Source: Symsagittifera roscoffensis (lineage: Eukaryota > Xenacoelomorpha > Acoela > Convolutidae). Taken from it: a DNA stretch of 64,000 nucleotides. Each line of letters opens with the position of its first letter. Positions within the stretch are counted from its first letter, which is position 1. Shown here in pieces: positions 11,701 to 20,700 of this stretch. Under the pieces are notes generated by a model. That model made no database searches. It saw nothing but the letters and a program-made list of their open reading frames with translations, and was not told where the DNA came from. The stretch lies in the NCBI RefSeq assembly GCF_963678635.1, contig NC_087062.1:17349789-17413788 (forward strand), in the 5' to 3' direction. The position numbers and the translations under genes are program-made.

Positions 11701-14700
11701 TAGTTCGAAATTAGACCAACAATGAAAAATTTCAAACCTGTTTTTCTCGACAGTGAAAAAATTTTGAAATTTTTTAAAATGTCGTTCGAACCACAAGGGT
11801 TTTCATATGATATATCACTCGACCCATTCCAATCAAAAACTGAATGACACCCCAATACAAATTTTCTCCCCATTTTCAATGGTCGGAACAAAAACCAGAT
11901 CCATTTTTATTACGCAGGGAAATCTGAAAATTAAAATCCTCTTTCGGAACTATAAATCGATCACGTTTTTCGTGATCTTTACACTTTTGCTGCTCGATAG
12001 TGGAGTTTGTCTTCCTTTAAAAAAAACGAACTTGAAAAGTCAAACCGCGAAAAATCAAATTTGAGCATGAACAAACTTCATGACTTTCGTGACAAAAAAA
12101 ATCAAACCATCTTTATAAAAGACTTCACAACGTTCATTGACTCTTAATAAAGCTAGTTCGATTTCTTGCAGATTTGAAAGTTGTTTAGGGTGGAAAATCT
12201 AGTAACCAAGACACTTGATCTCGCGAGTGTAATCAATAGAACTATTGGTATAATTCTCTAAATTCAGTATGGTATCTATACAAAAAATTTAAAATTACAT
12301 CAACTTATAGAAAACAGAACCTAATACCCAAGCAATAACCCAACCCAGCATAAGACATTTATTAGATTTGCTTTTCTTACGGTAAAACAAACTTTTAGCA
12401 GCCCCGCTTTTATTCAATTCTCTTAACATTGATCCATTATATCAGCTAATCATCTTACCTCGAGAAACCTTGTTCTTCAAATCCCACAGACTAACACCGC
12501 CTTCATTGTCGCCCAGGGCCAATACGTCCCCCTTCCAAGTAACAGCCGTCACATTACCCATGCCACCTTCCGGGGGCATCCGGCTCGCATCCTGTAGAAC
12601 TCCAGCGTCTACGGTTAAGTGTCCGAGCAGTCCAGCTGAGTTGGTGAAGACGAAGCTCTCAGTTGTCGCTGATTGGGCCTTGACTGGCTTCGGATTTTCC
12701 TGTTGAGTCGGCGAGGTGGATTCTCCGCCTTCATCGTTTGTTTTTGGCTCAGAAGTTTGTAGTTTTTTTGTCCTCGCAAAACGCGCATCTTCAGAAAACA
12801 GCCAAATTTTAAGCTAATCATACGCGGAAAACGCATAAAAACAGATATAGCAGAAACAAAAACTCAAAAAACATCGGTGAATTCATTAGAGCGAAAATTC
12901 AGACACGTAAGAAATTAATGTTTCATGCACAGAGGCGAAGAGAGCTTCGCGCCACTTGCGATACAACACGCATGGAAAAACATAAGTCGAAAAAAAATCC
13001 AAATGTTGAAAAAAACTAGGAACCAAAATATTCGTATGTCACGATAAAAAACAACTAGAAGCCAGCAAAAGCTGGTGAATGTGTTTGATATTGAATGAAT
13101 TTCTATACTGGTGCGGCACGAAAAATGTGATTTCAAAAATTGGGAGGGAAGTTTTCGATAATATTCAAAAAAAAATTAAAACAGTCCAAAAATCAAAAAT
13201 ATCACCTTTCCGAGGGCGATAAATTTGATGTTAAAAATTTTGTGAGTGACACTAATGCAGAGGAGCTTCCCACTACTCATTATCTCCATTGTACCTACAA
13301 AATCATATTTGAGAGCAGGGGCGGGTTTAGGGGGGGGGGCGGACGCCCCCCCCCCCCCCCCCTCAGGGATTCGACCCCCTGCCGACCCAAAGGGTCCCCC
13401 CTTTGATACTTAGTCAGAAATCCATTTTTAGCCTACCGACCCTAAATTTTTTCTAAAGGCGCCATTGGCGCCAATATATACTAACTTTGAGGGCAAGCGC
13501 GCGCCAAAAAAAAACGCAATTTTTTGTCAAAATTTTTCAAGTGCCCAAAAACGGCTTTTTTTGACTGTTTTTTCAAAAATTTGCCTCCGGCGCTAAATAT
13601 TTAGCCAAAATAGGGGCAAAACAGTGGTTTGGGAGAGCTCGAAAAATCAATTTGGTCAACCTAAAAAAAAGTCCAAGTCGTCAAAATTTTCGAATTTTTT
13701 TTGAAAATCCTAGATCCGCCCCTGTTTGAGAGGTTACTTTTCGAGAAAAGTCAAAAAGATTCACAATACGGTCAAAAATCAAAAACTTGACTAATCCAAG
13801 AGCCATAGCTTTGTGAAAAAAATTGGGCATAATCGCGTAAGCAGGGAGCTTTCCAAAACTGTTCTATTTATTGAAATCAGAAACTCAGATTTGGGAGGGG
13901 TAGTTTTCGAGAAAACAAAAAAAAAATCAGAAAAATGGGTCGAATATTCCCCCACAGACTTTTTCAAAGGCTGTAGACAAAGGATCACGTAAAAAGAGAC
14001 TCTACGAGAGTATGCAGGCACATAGGAGACCTGAAAATCTTATATTGATTTCCTTTTTTTTGAAAATCAGTAGAAATTTTAGAGAAAAACTAAAATGTTT
14101 CCAAAAAATTTGAAAAGAATTTTTCAAAAGGTTAAAAAAAGAGATACCAAGAAACCGATCGGTAACCATACAACCACATTGAAAAGTGCGGAAATGAATG
14201 TTAAAATTTATTTCCCTTGAAGTGACCCAAAATTAGATCATTAAGCCGATGAAAAACCATGACCGATAACGCTATTGAGAAAAATTGAATAATTAAAACT
14301 TTGAGTCTACAAAATTTCTTAAGTGACGCACGGCAATTATGAGTCTTCATAATTGCTATGTGACGCAAGCCAATTATGACGCATTAGCAGTACCAGTCAT
14401 TTTGAAAAAAAAAAAAAATTTACCATTTAACATTTCTCAATTTATAGAGCGGACGCATTTTAGCTAGTATACGAACAAGTTCATTAAAAACAAAGTGCTG
14501 TTGCTGTTTGTTATATAATAGTCTGTGTTAATATCCTTAACATTGTCTGTACTAAATAAGCTGGTTATTGATCAAAATGAACACTTTGAAAAAGAACAAA
14601 TTTTGTCGCAACAATATTTGCGACCTAGGTAGGAAAAAAGAGATTTCATACTACAACACAAGCTTTGCTTGTGTAAACACTTAAAGCAACATTAAAGAAA

Positions 14701-17079
14701 AAAGCGCGCAGCCAAAAAAAACGATTCCAACATGTGACAACTAAGTCGACAACAGATAAGCAAAAAAACAATTGGCAGACAATTTTATTTGAAATAGAAT
14801 ATTTCCCGTTTGAAAAAGTCCTTGTCAGATTCAAACCCCTGACCTTTGCCGTCCCAGGCATATTCGTTAGCTCCAGGCTAAGTTGGCCGGGAACGCATGG
14901 AAGTTTGAACTCAGTATGAAAAAGATAGAAGCGCTCCAAGTGATTCTGTTAAATAAGTTGTTAACCTGGCAAAAAGTCTATATTCCGGTTTGAAAACGCT
15001 TGCTAATCTAATCGCAAACGTAATTAAAGTCAGGTCAATTTATTTTTCGTTTTCTATTGAATTTAAAATATTCACGCTATCAAAGAGACACTGAGCTCCC
15101 AAGTCGTCTTTAGATGATAAAAGAAAAAAAATTGCAAAATATTATATATATATCTTACTCGGACACCATGCAATCGCGGTGATCGGAGCAGTCGACGTCA
15201 TTTTCACTTCGCGCAACATCCTCTTTGTCTTTACGTCCCAAATCTCCATCGGCTTGAACTTATACACAGCCACAAAATAATTCTTCCTTGGCGACACTCG
15301 AATCATAGACAGGGGTGAAACTGCATGACTGCTGCTCTTCGAGTATATCAACTGGTGAGTCTTTCCAGTTGAACATTCAACAAACACCAGTTCATTCTTG
15401 GCGTTATTCGAAGCAGTTCCAGAAATGATGACGGAGAAACTCAGGAACGAATCGAGAGAGCACCACTCTATTCCCGCGACAGAGCCTGTATGAATCGAGT
15501 ACTCTTTGACTATTGAACCCGAATTCAGATCTATAAGATATATAATTCCGTTTCCGCCGCCGACTGCCAAAATTGGTTTATAATAGAGGAAATTTTTTGT
15601 TGTCAAAGGTGGGCACATCGACAAAACAAACGGAGGCGATCCCAAAAATGTGAACAAACCGCTCATAGCAAATTTCAACTGAACGTTATTAGAATTTTGT
15701 GCGACAAATTTGCTGTCTAAAAACAATCTAGAAGGAAGATACAAGTCTCTAAGATGAAGACCGTGGATTTTGTTCTGTTTTACAACTCCTCGGAGGGGCG
15801 CTAGAACGGTGTGATTTTTATCATCAGGCGTTGGGTTCTCTTGGTCACTTGTTGTATCAGATAGAACAATTCGATTCACTGACCAAAAGAAAACTCTGGA
15901 ATCCGAAGAAATCACTGATATGTTTCTCTCGCTGCTTGGACATACAGCTAGGGCCATTACCTTGTGCTGCTTTGACAACCGTACTGATTCACTTTGGAGT
16001 CTGACATCGTATACCATAGATGCACTTTTTGAGCCTGTTTCTGAGTAACGAGGTCTTGCTACTCTCAAAGTAACATTACCGTTATTGTGTAGACAGTAGA
16101 ACGCATCACGTTGATGACACGGATAAACATGAACAAACGGCGACAATGAGGAATCCAATGAAATATTGCACACAGGTAGTTCTATCTCTAAGTTGACGAT
16201 ACAAATTTTATGTGACTGAACAATCACGAAGTGGTCTCGCAACGTCGGCAAAAACTGCAGTTGTAAAATTGCATCATCTGAAGAAGGGTTCAAAGCAGGT
16301 TCACTGAAAACTGAAGACGAATCGCCATAAGATCTCATACCTGTAGCGCCCATAACGTTTGAAATCTGCTTGGAGAACGACCGGGTAGTTGATAGCATCA
16401 TGCTGGAAGATGTAATACTGTTGGTCTCACTTGCTAGCGACATATTGGAAGGACTCTTCGTCGGCTTTAGACTTCCAGGAATCGGCAACTTCTTTCCATC
16501 ACTTGAGGGTGCCTGACTTATCATGAAGTCGGTAACCAAAAGAATAAAATCATTTGACAGCATAAGAATTCTCGAAGAATCAAACGGGTCCAACGAAAAC
16601 GAAAATATTTCAGAAGTATATGTTTTCTTCCACAGTTTGTTTCCGGTAGCCGCATTCCACATTATGAGTGCATATGACGGATGAACCGCAACAAGTAAGT
16701 CTCGCGTTGCACTCTGAAGAGAACTCAGCCATTCAATCGTGAGCACTGGCTTGTTACCACTGTCCGAAAACGTCGCCACTCTCGATCCGGCAGCAATGTC
16801 CCAAACAATAATTACGCCGTCCATATCACAAGATGCCAGCCATGATCTATACGGAACGTTAATGGAATGATTAAACGATTCTTGCTGCCATCTTACTCTG
16901 TGGACATTAGCATGGTGTCCCACTAGTGTTGTCAGCTGTTCTAGGGGTTCGGATACCAGAATGACGATGTTGGATCCATTGCCGAACGCTAGCATCCGCT
17001 GGGAACCCCAGTCGGCACATTGACGAGACGAGTTGGGAGGATGGAACCCAGTAATGCATCTTCGCATAACCTGCGTCAT
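5141..17079 (-). CDS. WDR11: WD repeat-containing protein 11 (WDR11), complete six-exon coding region
   Basis: Exons, 5' to 3' on the minus strand: 17079-15159, 12788-12459, 8938-8713, 6972-6688, 6293-5981, 5743-5141. All introns are GT-AG, and the phases agree at every junction (1,1,2,2,0). The joined CDS is 3678 nt, or 1225 aa, against about 1224 aa for human WDR11. Landmarks: residues 1-640 carry the first beta-propeller (MWNAATGNKLWKKTY, MCPPLTTKN); exon 2 has MPPEGGMGNVTAVTWKGD; exon 3 has RKLKFAPGKGN; the C-terminal helical part has KLVATNMIASG and DACRYLQSYGNWDES. In animals WDR11 acts at the trans-Golgi with FAM91A1 and C17orf75 to capture endosome-derived AP-1 vesicles, and has been linked to Hedgehog signalling and cilia. 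Start choice: ATG 17079 places RCITGFHP over the vertebrate N-terminus. An acceptor-like AG lies 2 nt upstream. Confidence 0.95.
5981..6293 (-). CDS. WDR11: WDR11 exon 5
   Basis: Acceptor TATTTTCCAG|GA, donor CTCAAG|GTCAGT, 313 nt, ending in phase 0. It contains WDEQFWNVAKFYL, an acidic/Ser linker and LKDHCARNLLK. Confidence 0.92.
6688..6972 (-). CDS. WDR11: WDR11 exon 4
   Basis: Acceptor TTATTTAG|GG, donor GTTTCCAG|GTTTG, 285 nt. It encodes the segment from VSDLYLNFQ to STMERCLSVSR. This leads from the propeller to the C-terminal helical region and matches vertebrate LLQRCLLVSR. Confidence 0.9.
6973..8712. other. WDR11 intron 3, repeat remnants
   Basis: No exon seen. It holds a short hairpin around CAGGGCGAAGCCCTG (7475-7489) and a SINE-tail-like stretch near 7970-8025, where AAAAAGTCTA is followed by a CGCTTGC/GCAAGTG hairpin. 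The rest is plain AT-rich sequence. Confidence 0.4.
8713..8938 (-). CDS. WDR11: WDR11 exon 3
   Basis: Acceptor ATCTTTAG|GT, donor CTGTCAG|GTTCGA, 226 nt. It encodes RKLKFAPGKGN, VDGIDIWDI and DADWATSSEPVLAFSDG, the last blades of the second propeller. Confidence 0.93.
9840..9875 (+). repeat. Short hairpin repeat (GCGAAGC/GCTTCGC family)
   Basis: GATGAAGCGGAGCTTCGCAT followed by CACTTGCGATACAAC. Related copies lie at 12931, 27188, 29349, 41428, 41509 and 43256. Confidence 0.6.
10310..10829 (+). mobile_element. 5'-truncated non-LTR retrotransposon, C-terminus of ORF2
   Basis: The frame is open from about 10310, well before the first ATG at 10374, and ends at TAA (10824-10826). The translation has ALPRTTRCKLSQLPSGYSRL, then LCPDCHLAPHTSCHNFNC, then LTPADLWLWPVEVANFLSLE. 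This is the usual C-terminal tail of Jockey/CR1-like reverse-transcriptase proteins: an LPR-R---LSQLRSGY block, a Cys/His zinc knuckle CPDC--H-----FNC, and LT--DLW--P--VA-FL. The RT domain itself is absent, as expected for a 5'-truncated insertion. It is richer in C than its surroundings. Confidence 0.8.
11089..11172 (-). repeat. tRNA-derived SINE head
   Basis: On the minus strand the B box GGTTCGAGTCC is exact (11107-11097), and an A-box-like ACCGCTTGGTCTAAAG lies about 40 nt upstream. The ends CCAGCC and GGCTGG can pair. The anticodon arm does not fold, so this is a SINE promoter head rather than a tRNA gene. Confidence 0.65.
11208..12145. mobile_element. F1 TIR element with a nested M2
   Basis: The left end AAGAGTCAATGAACG (11208-11222) is matched exactly by its reverse complement at 12131-12145. 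The interior aligns with the F1 copy at 35223-35634, apart from an extra roughly 540 bp (11354-11890) that is an M2 repeat. Non-coding; no clear target-site duplication. Confidence 0.7.
11354..11890 (+). mobile_element. M2-family repeat inserted in F1
   Basis: Starts ACAAGGATAGCCAGTTGC, has the perfect hairpin CTGTGCAAGTAGCACAG and then GTTCCGACCA. It ends CCATTTTCAATGGTCGGAAC. The boundaries agree with the junction seen between two M2 copies at 23334. Confidence 0.7.
12459..12788 (-). CDS. WDR11: WDR11 exon 2
   Basis: Acceptor TTTTCTGAAG|AT, donor CTCGAG|GTAAGA, 330 nt. It starts NARFARTKK, runs through a low-complexity linker rich in E, T, P and Q, then ESFVFTNSAG and LWDLKNKVSRG. These align to the second propeller of WDR11. 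The linker differs from the vertebrate sequence, so the exact acceptor is slightly less certain than the donor. Confidence 0.88.
12929..12975 (+). repeat. Short hairpin repeat (GCGAAG/CTTCGC family)
   Basis: CAGAGGCGAAGAGAGCTTCGC followed within a few bases by CCACTTGCGATACAACA, in WDR11 intron 1. Confidence 0.6.
13316..13724 (+). mobile_element. hAT-like MITE with perfect 8-bp target-site duplication
   Basis: 409 bp. Begins CAGGGGCGGGTTTAGG and ends CCTAGATCCGCCCCTG, which are inverted termini. It is flanked on both sides by TTTGAGAG (13308-13315 and 13725-13732). An 8-bp duplication with CAGGGG-type termini fits the hAT superfamily. Next to the left end is a G run followed by a longer C run that could form a strong hairpin. 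No transposase. A second copy, in inverse orientation, is at 62740-63155. Confidence 0.88.
14820..14905 (-). repeat. tRNA-derived SINE head
   Basis: Minus strand: B-box-like GGTTTGAATCT after CAGGG, and an A-box-like GGCCAACTTAGCCTGG about 45 nt upstream. It is followed on the plus side by GTTAACCTGGCAAAAAGTCT (about 14960), the same tail motif seen near 34380, 42785 and 43530. Confidence 0.5.
15159..17079 (-). CDS. WDR11: WDR11 exon 1 (residues 1-640)
   Basis: Single 1921-nt exon with the N-terminal WD40 repeats. These are followed by a Ser-rich insert (about 16480-16280) and the start of the second propeller. It ends at CCGA|GTAAGA, phase 1. Translation past the donor adds only KIYI before a stop. 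Confidence 0.93.
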
Positions 17080-17794
17080 TTCTGATTAGAAGTACAGATG
17101 ATTAAGTAAAACTTGAGCAGTTGGTTCAAATTCAAAGATTCCTTACATTCATTTCATGTCTATAAAATTTCAAAACGATAAAAAAACTATTCATTTGGTG
17201 ATATTGAATCAATTCGTTGAGCAAACTTTTAGTTAAGCCGAAATTATCATTCTTCGATTTCAAATGTTACGCCGTTTAGATAAATATAACAAAGGGTCGA
17301 GCAATTAAACTATGCTCAGAATATTCAATTCAAATAGTCCATATCAATTTCGGTTCATTCCGCCAATATCTTTCAATTAATGGGAGAACAATTTACAGGG
17401 ATTTTCAATCAAGTTTTAGAATGGTTCAGCCAAAAGCAAAACCGTTATATAGTACCATAGAGGGGCTGCTATGGTTGAGAAGGGTTGTTATTTTTGGGCA
17501 TCGCACCCGCTCCTCAGAATTTACTCTGCTTATAAAAACAAAACCGCTCGTATCCAAGTTTCTCGTTACGGAGATAGTTGCAGAAATTTTTTTATTCCAG
17601 TTGAAGATTATGTCAAAACTCACATCATATTTACATATAAACACATTAAAAACTTGATATCTAATAACAGCTATGTACAATGAAAATTCTTCAATAAGAA
17701 ATTATCTGGAAAATTAAGACAGAAGTGAGTTGAATTAGACTGAACTTTTTTGCACAGCAAAGAGTCGAATTAAAGACAATTATTTGCTATACAA
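17080..17794. other. Spacer between tandem-CH gene 3' end and WDR11 start
   Basis: 715 bp with no gene. A minus-strand AATAAA at 17596-17591 lies about 200 nt past the tandem-CH stop codon. A 3'-splice-site-like TTCTAATCAG ends at 17082, two bases before the WDR11 ATG. Confidence 0.5.
17591..17596 (-). terminator. Candidate poly(A) signal of the tandem-CH gene
   Basis: AATAAA on the minus strand about 200 nt downstream of the TAG at 17797-17795. Confidence 0.4.
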
Positions 17795-20700
17795 CTATCT
17801 ATAACTTCCACTTCCCCACACAAGTGGAGGTCTTTTGAAATTAAGCTTCACAGGCACCGAATTAATAAATTCATACGGAGACAAATTAGATCTGTTCAGA
17901 GGACTTGAACAACTTCGTTCTCTTTCGGGTGGCGAATTGCTTCGATCAGAAACGAAATCTCTTCTGGCCGAAAAACTGTTTTTCGAATACCTCTCTCGTT
18001 CTGGAACGCATAATTCGTCACTTTCATGCTCGTTGTAAGACGATCTGAGATTTCGATCATTCGCCCAGTGCCCACTGCCAATCTCACGTTCGTAACTTCC
18101 TGATCCGAAATTGTTGTGTTCAAGGTTCGACTGCATAAAAGCTCGTTTGTCGAAAGACTTCGTTGTCTTCGGTTTTCGTCTTTCGATTCCGTATTCTTTT
18201 AGAAGCTCTTCAATGTTGGAAGGCGGTATTTTCCACTCAGAATCATTTCTGTATCGCTTCATCACCAGTTCTTCAATGGGTGGAATATATTCATTCCTAG
18301 GAGCTACAAACTCATAAGCTGAACGTTGCGGCTGATTCCGCTGCGCTGATCGCAACGCAAGCTCGTTTAAAATGACGCTTTGACCTCTTAACTCATCGTC
18401 TTTAGCTCTTTGAACCTCGTCCTGGACAATTGAAGAAATTGTATTTCGCATGTCATACGACAGACCTTGGTTCAGAGCAGCAATGTTTGGATTACTATTG
18501 CCCATATAATAATTATGCTGGCCATACATTGAAGGATAGAATCGTCCTGGAATTGAACTTTGAGCTTCAGTGCGAACAGCGGTTTCGAAGTTCTCGAAGC
18601 TTCTATTTAACAATTGAGTCATATTTGGCCCGTTTTGCTGAGGCGCAGCTGAGCCTCTATCGTGAAAGTAAATACGACTTTGTTCTTCATGATCTCTCGT
18701 GGGTGCGTGGCTGAAGTGTTGTCTATCCGGTACATGATCTTGCTCACAAGCAAAAGATTGAGCTTGGCCCTGATTGAATGCACACTGATTAGGGTAAGCA
18801 TTAGGTACGGTAACTCCTCCGTGCACCGCGTCCATAGATAAATTCCTAGTGTAACTCCTCAACGCATCATAAGGCAACGTTTCTATGGCTCCTTCCACTT
18901 GATTGGTTGTTTGAACCGCAACATTTGGGAAAACTTGACGAGGAAGTGTGCCAGTGATATCTGTACCGTAGGGATAAGGTGCCGTGAATCCCATCTGCGG
19001 GTAACCATTCGAACGCTTCTGATCTTCTTTCACCTGAGTCTGGGTCGACATCGACAACTTTGAGGGCTCATATTGTGAACTTACTGACAGGTTAGTTTGC
19101 ACCTGAGCGTCCAGGAGTTGATGGTTACTGTATCTTAGAGATTCCTTCGAAAGTGTCCTCGGTGAATTTTCCGGTGAGAATGCAGCAGGCAGCGACACAG
19201 TGCTTCGCTTCAATTCCGGGGTCGGGGATGATATCGTCACCGATTGTGCGACAGGTCGAATCAAGTTAGACCTATGTAGTTTATGCTGCGGTGCCGAATA
19301 AGGTCGTTCCCTACTACGTGGCAACGTACTCCCTAACTCAGAAACAGCGGGACTAGCTTCCAAAGGTGTAAATGAGGAAGTTTTCATGAGACTTTCAAAT
19401 TCTGTGCTTTCCGGGGGACGTTGATATTGGTCAACTTGGCCGCTATAGTTCTGGACAGCAGCGTCTGAATTCAGCTTTCGCCTCATTCTAGCAGTAGCTA
19501 TTTCGATTAAAGCAGCACTTGAGCTTGATTTCTTGTAGTTTAACGGATCCATTATGCCTCCATTTAATTTGTAAGAGCTGCTTTGAGCTGCGACTGATTC
19601 TTCGAGGCGCTGAATTGTCACCGCCAATTCCTCCAAGGTCTGTTGCGGGTGTTCCGATTCCCCTTTCTTCGCTTTCTCGATTTCAGCGTCCAAATTTGAC
19701 CTGATTTCCTCAATTTGAGTTCTTGTGAACAACGTTTTTACACGTTCCAGTTCCTCGATAACAACGTCATTAGTTTCCAAAACTTCTTCTAATTCAAGCG
19801 TAAGTTGAGCTATTTCTGCCTCCTTAAGTGCCAACGGGTCCTCTGCAGTGCTTGCACGCGGAGTTCTTCTCGAGGAGCTAATTGATTTATCCAGGCTTTC
19901 GTGGCTTCCTTCCATTAATGGTTCCAATTGTGAAAAACCTTTGGAAACCACAGATGAAGCACCCGACTTGTTTTTACCATGAATACGGAGAATTTGCTCT
20001 TGCTTGAGAAAGCTGTCTCTTAGTGCGTCCATTTGCAATTTCAGATTCTCATTCTCTGATTTGTACTTGGCTAACTCGCCGTCTAAAAATTCAACTTGAG
20101 CGTTCAGAGATACTGACTCTTTATACATCGGCCCTTCCATGCTTGAAATCTCGACTCGCTGAATTTCGGATTTCAGCCTCTCATTTTCACTGCTTAGAAT
20201 TTCTATTTGAGTTTCCAAATTCGTTACAATTCCATTCAAGGCTTCCATCCTTGACATGTCCTGGTCTCCAATATTTTGCAATGTCTGGGTGCTCATTTGA
20301 TTATCGTTGACAGCGGATCTCAAAGACTCGCCGCGTTTCGATATGTTATCCAGCAGTTGAAATAATGGATCATTAGATGGCGATGCTCGGACTCCAATCA
20401 TATGCACGGGAGTTCCGTGCGCCGATTCGCGAATCAATGACCCATTGACGCTTCCTTGGTTTAGACCCTCATTGTCCTGCGTTGCCACACCGTGGAACAT
20501 TGATTCGGAGCTAAAACTGTCAAAACTTCCCCTTCGAGAGGACCGACCAGAAGTTAACCCCGGTCCTGCTTTCCGATTTGCCATGTCCTGGTCGATCTCT
20601 TGCTGCTGTTGTTGTTCAGATTCAAACACGGGAGTAGCGGTGGATGTAGTTCTACTGTGAGATCTCTTAACAGTAACTCCATGCTCCGAAACGTTCGTCG

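Larger units (their letters stand above)
8939..12458. other. WDR11 intron 2, filled with mobile elements
   Basis: Contains a truncated M2 start at about 9314, a GCGAAGC-type hairpin repeat at 9840, the LINE ORF fragment at 10310-10829, a tRNA-like SINE head at 11089-11172, and an F1 element with a nested M2 at 11208-12145. No further exon is needed: exon 2 to exon 3 join in phase. Confidence 0.6.
12789..15158. other. WDR11 intron 1
   Basis: Holds a GCGAAG hairpin repeat (12929), the hAT-like MITE (13316-13724) and a tRNA-like SINE head (14820-14905). The intervening AT-rich sequence shows no exon and no other gene. Confidence 0.55.
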
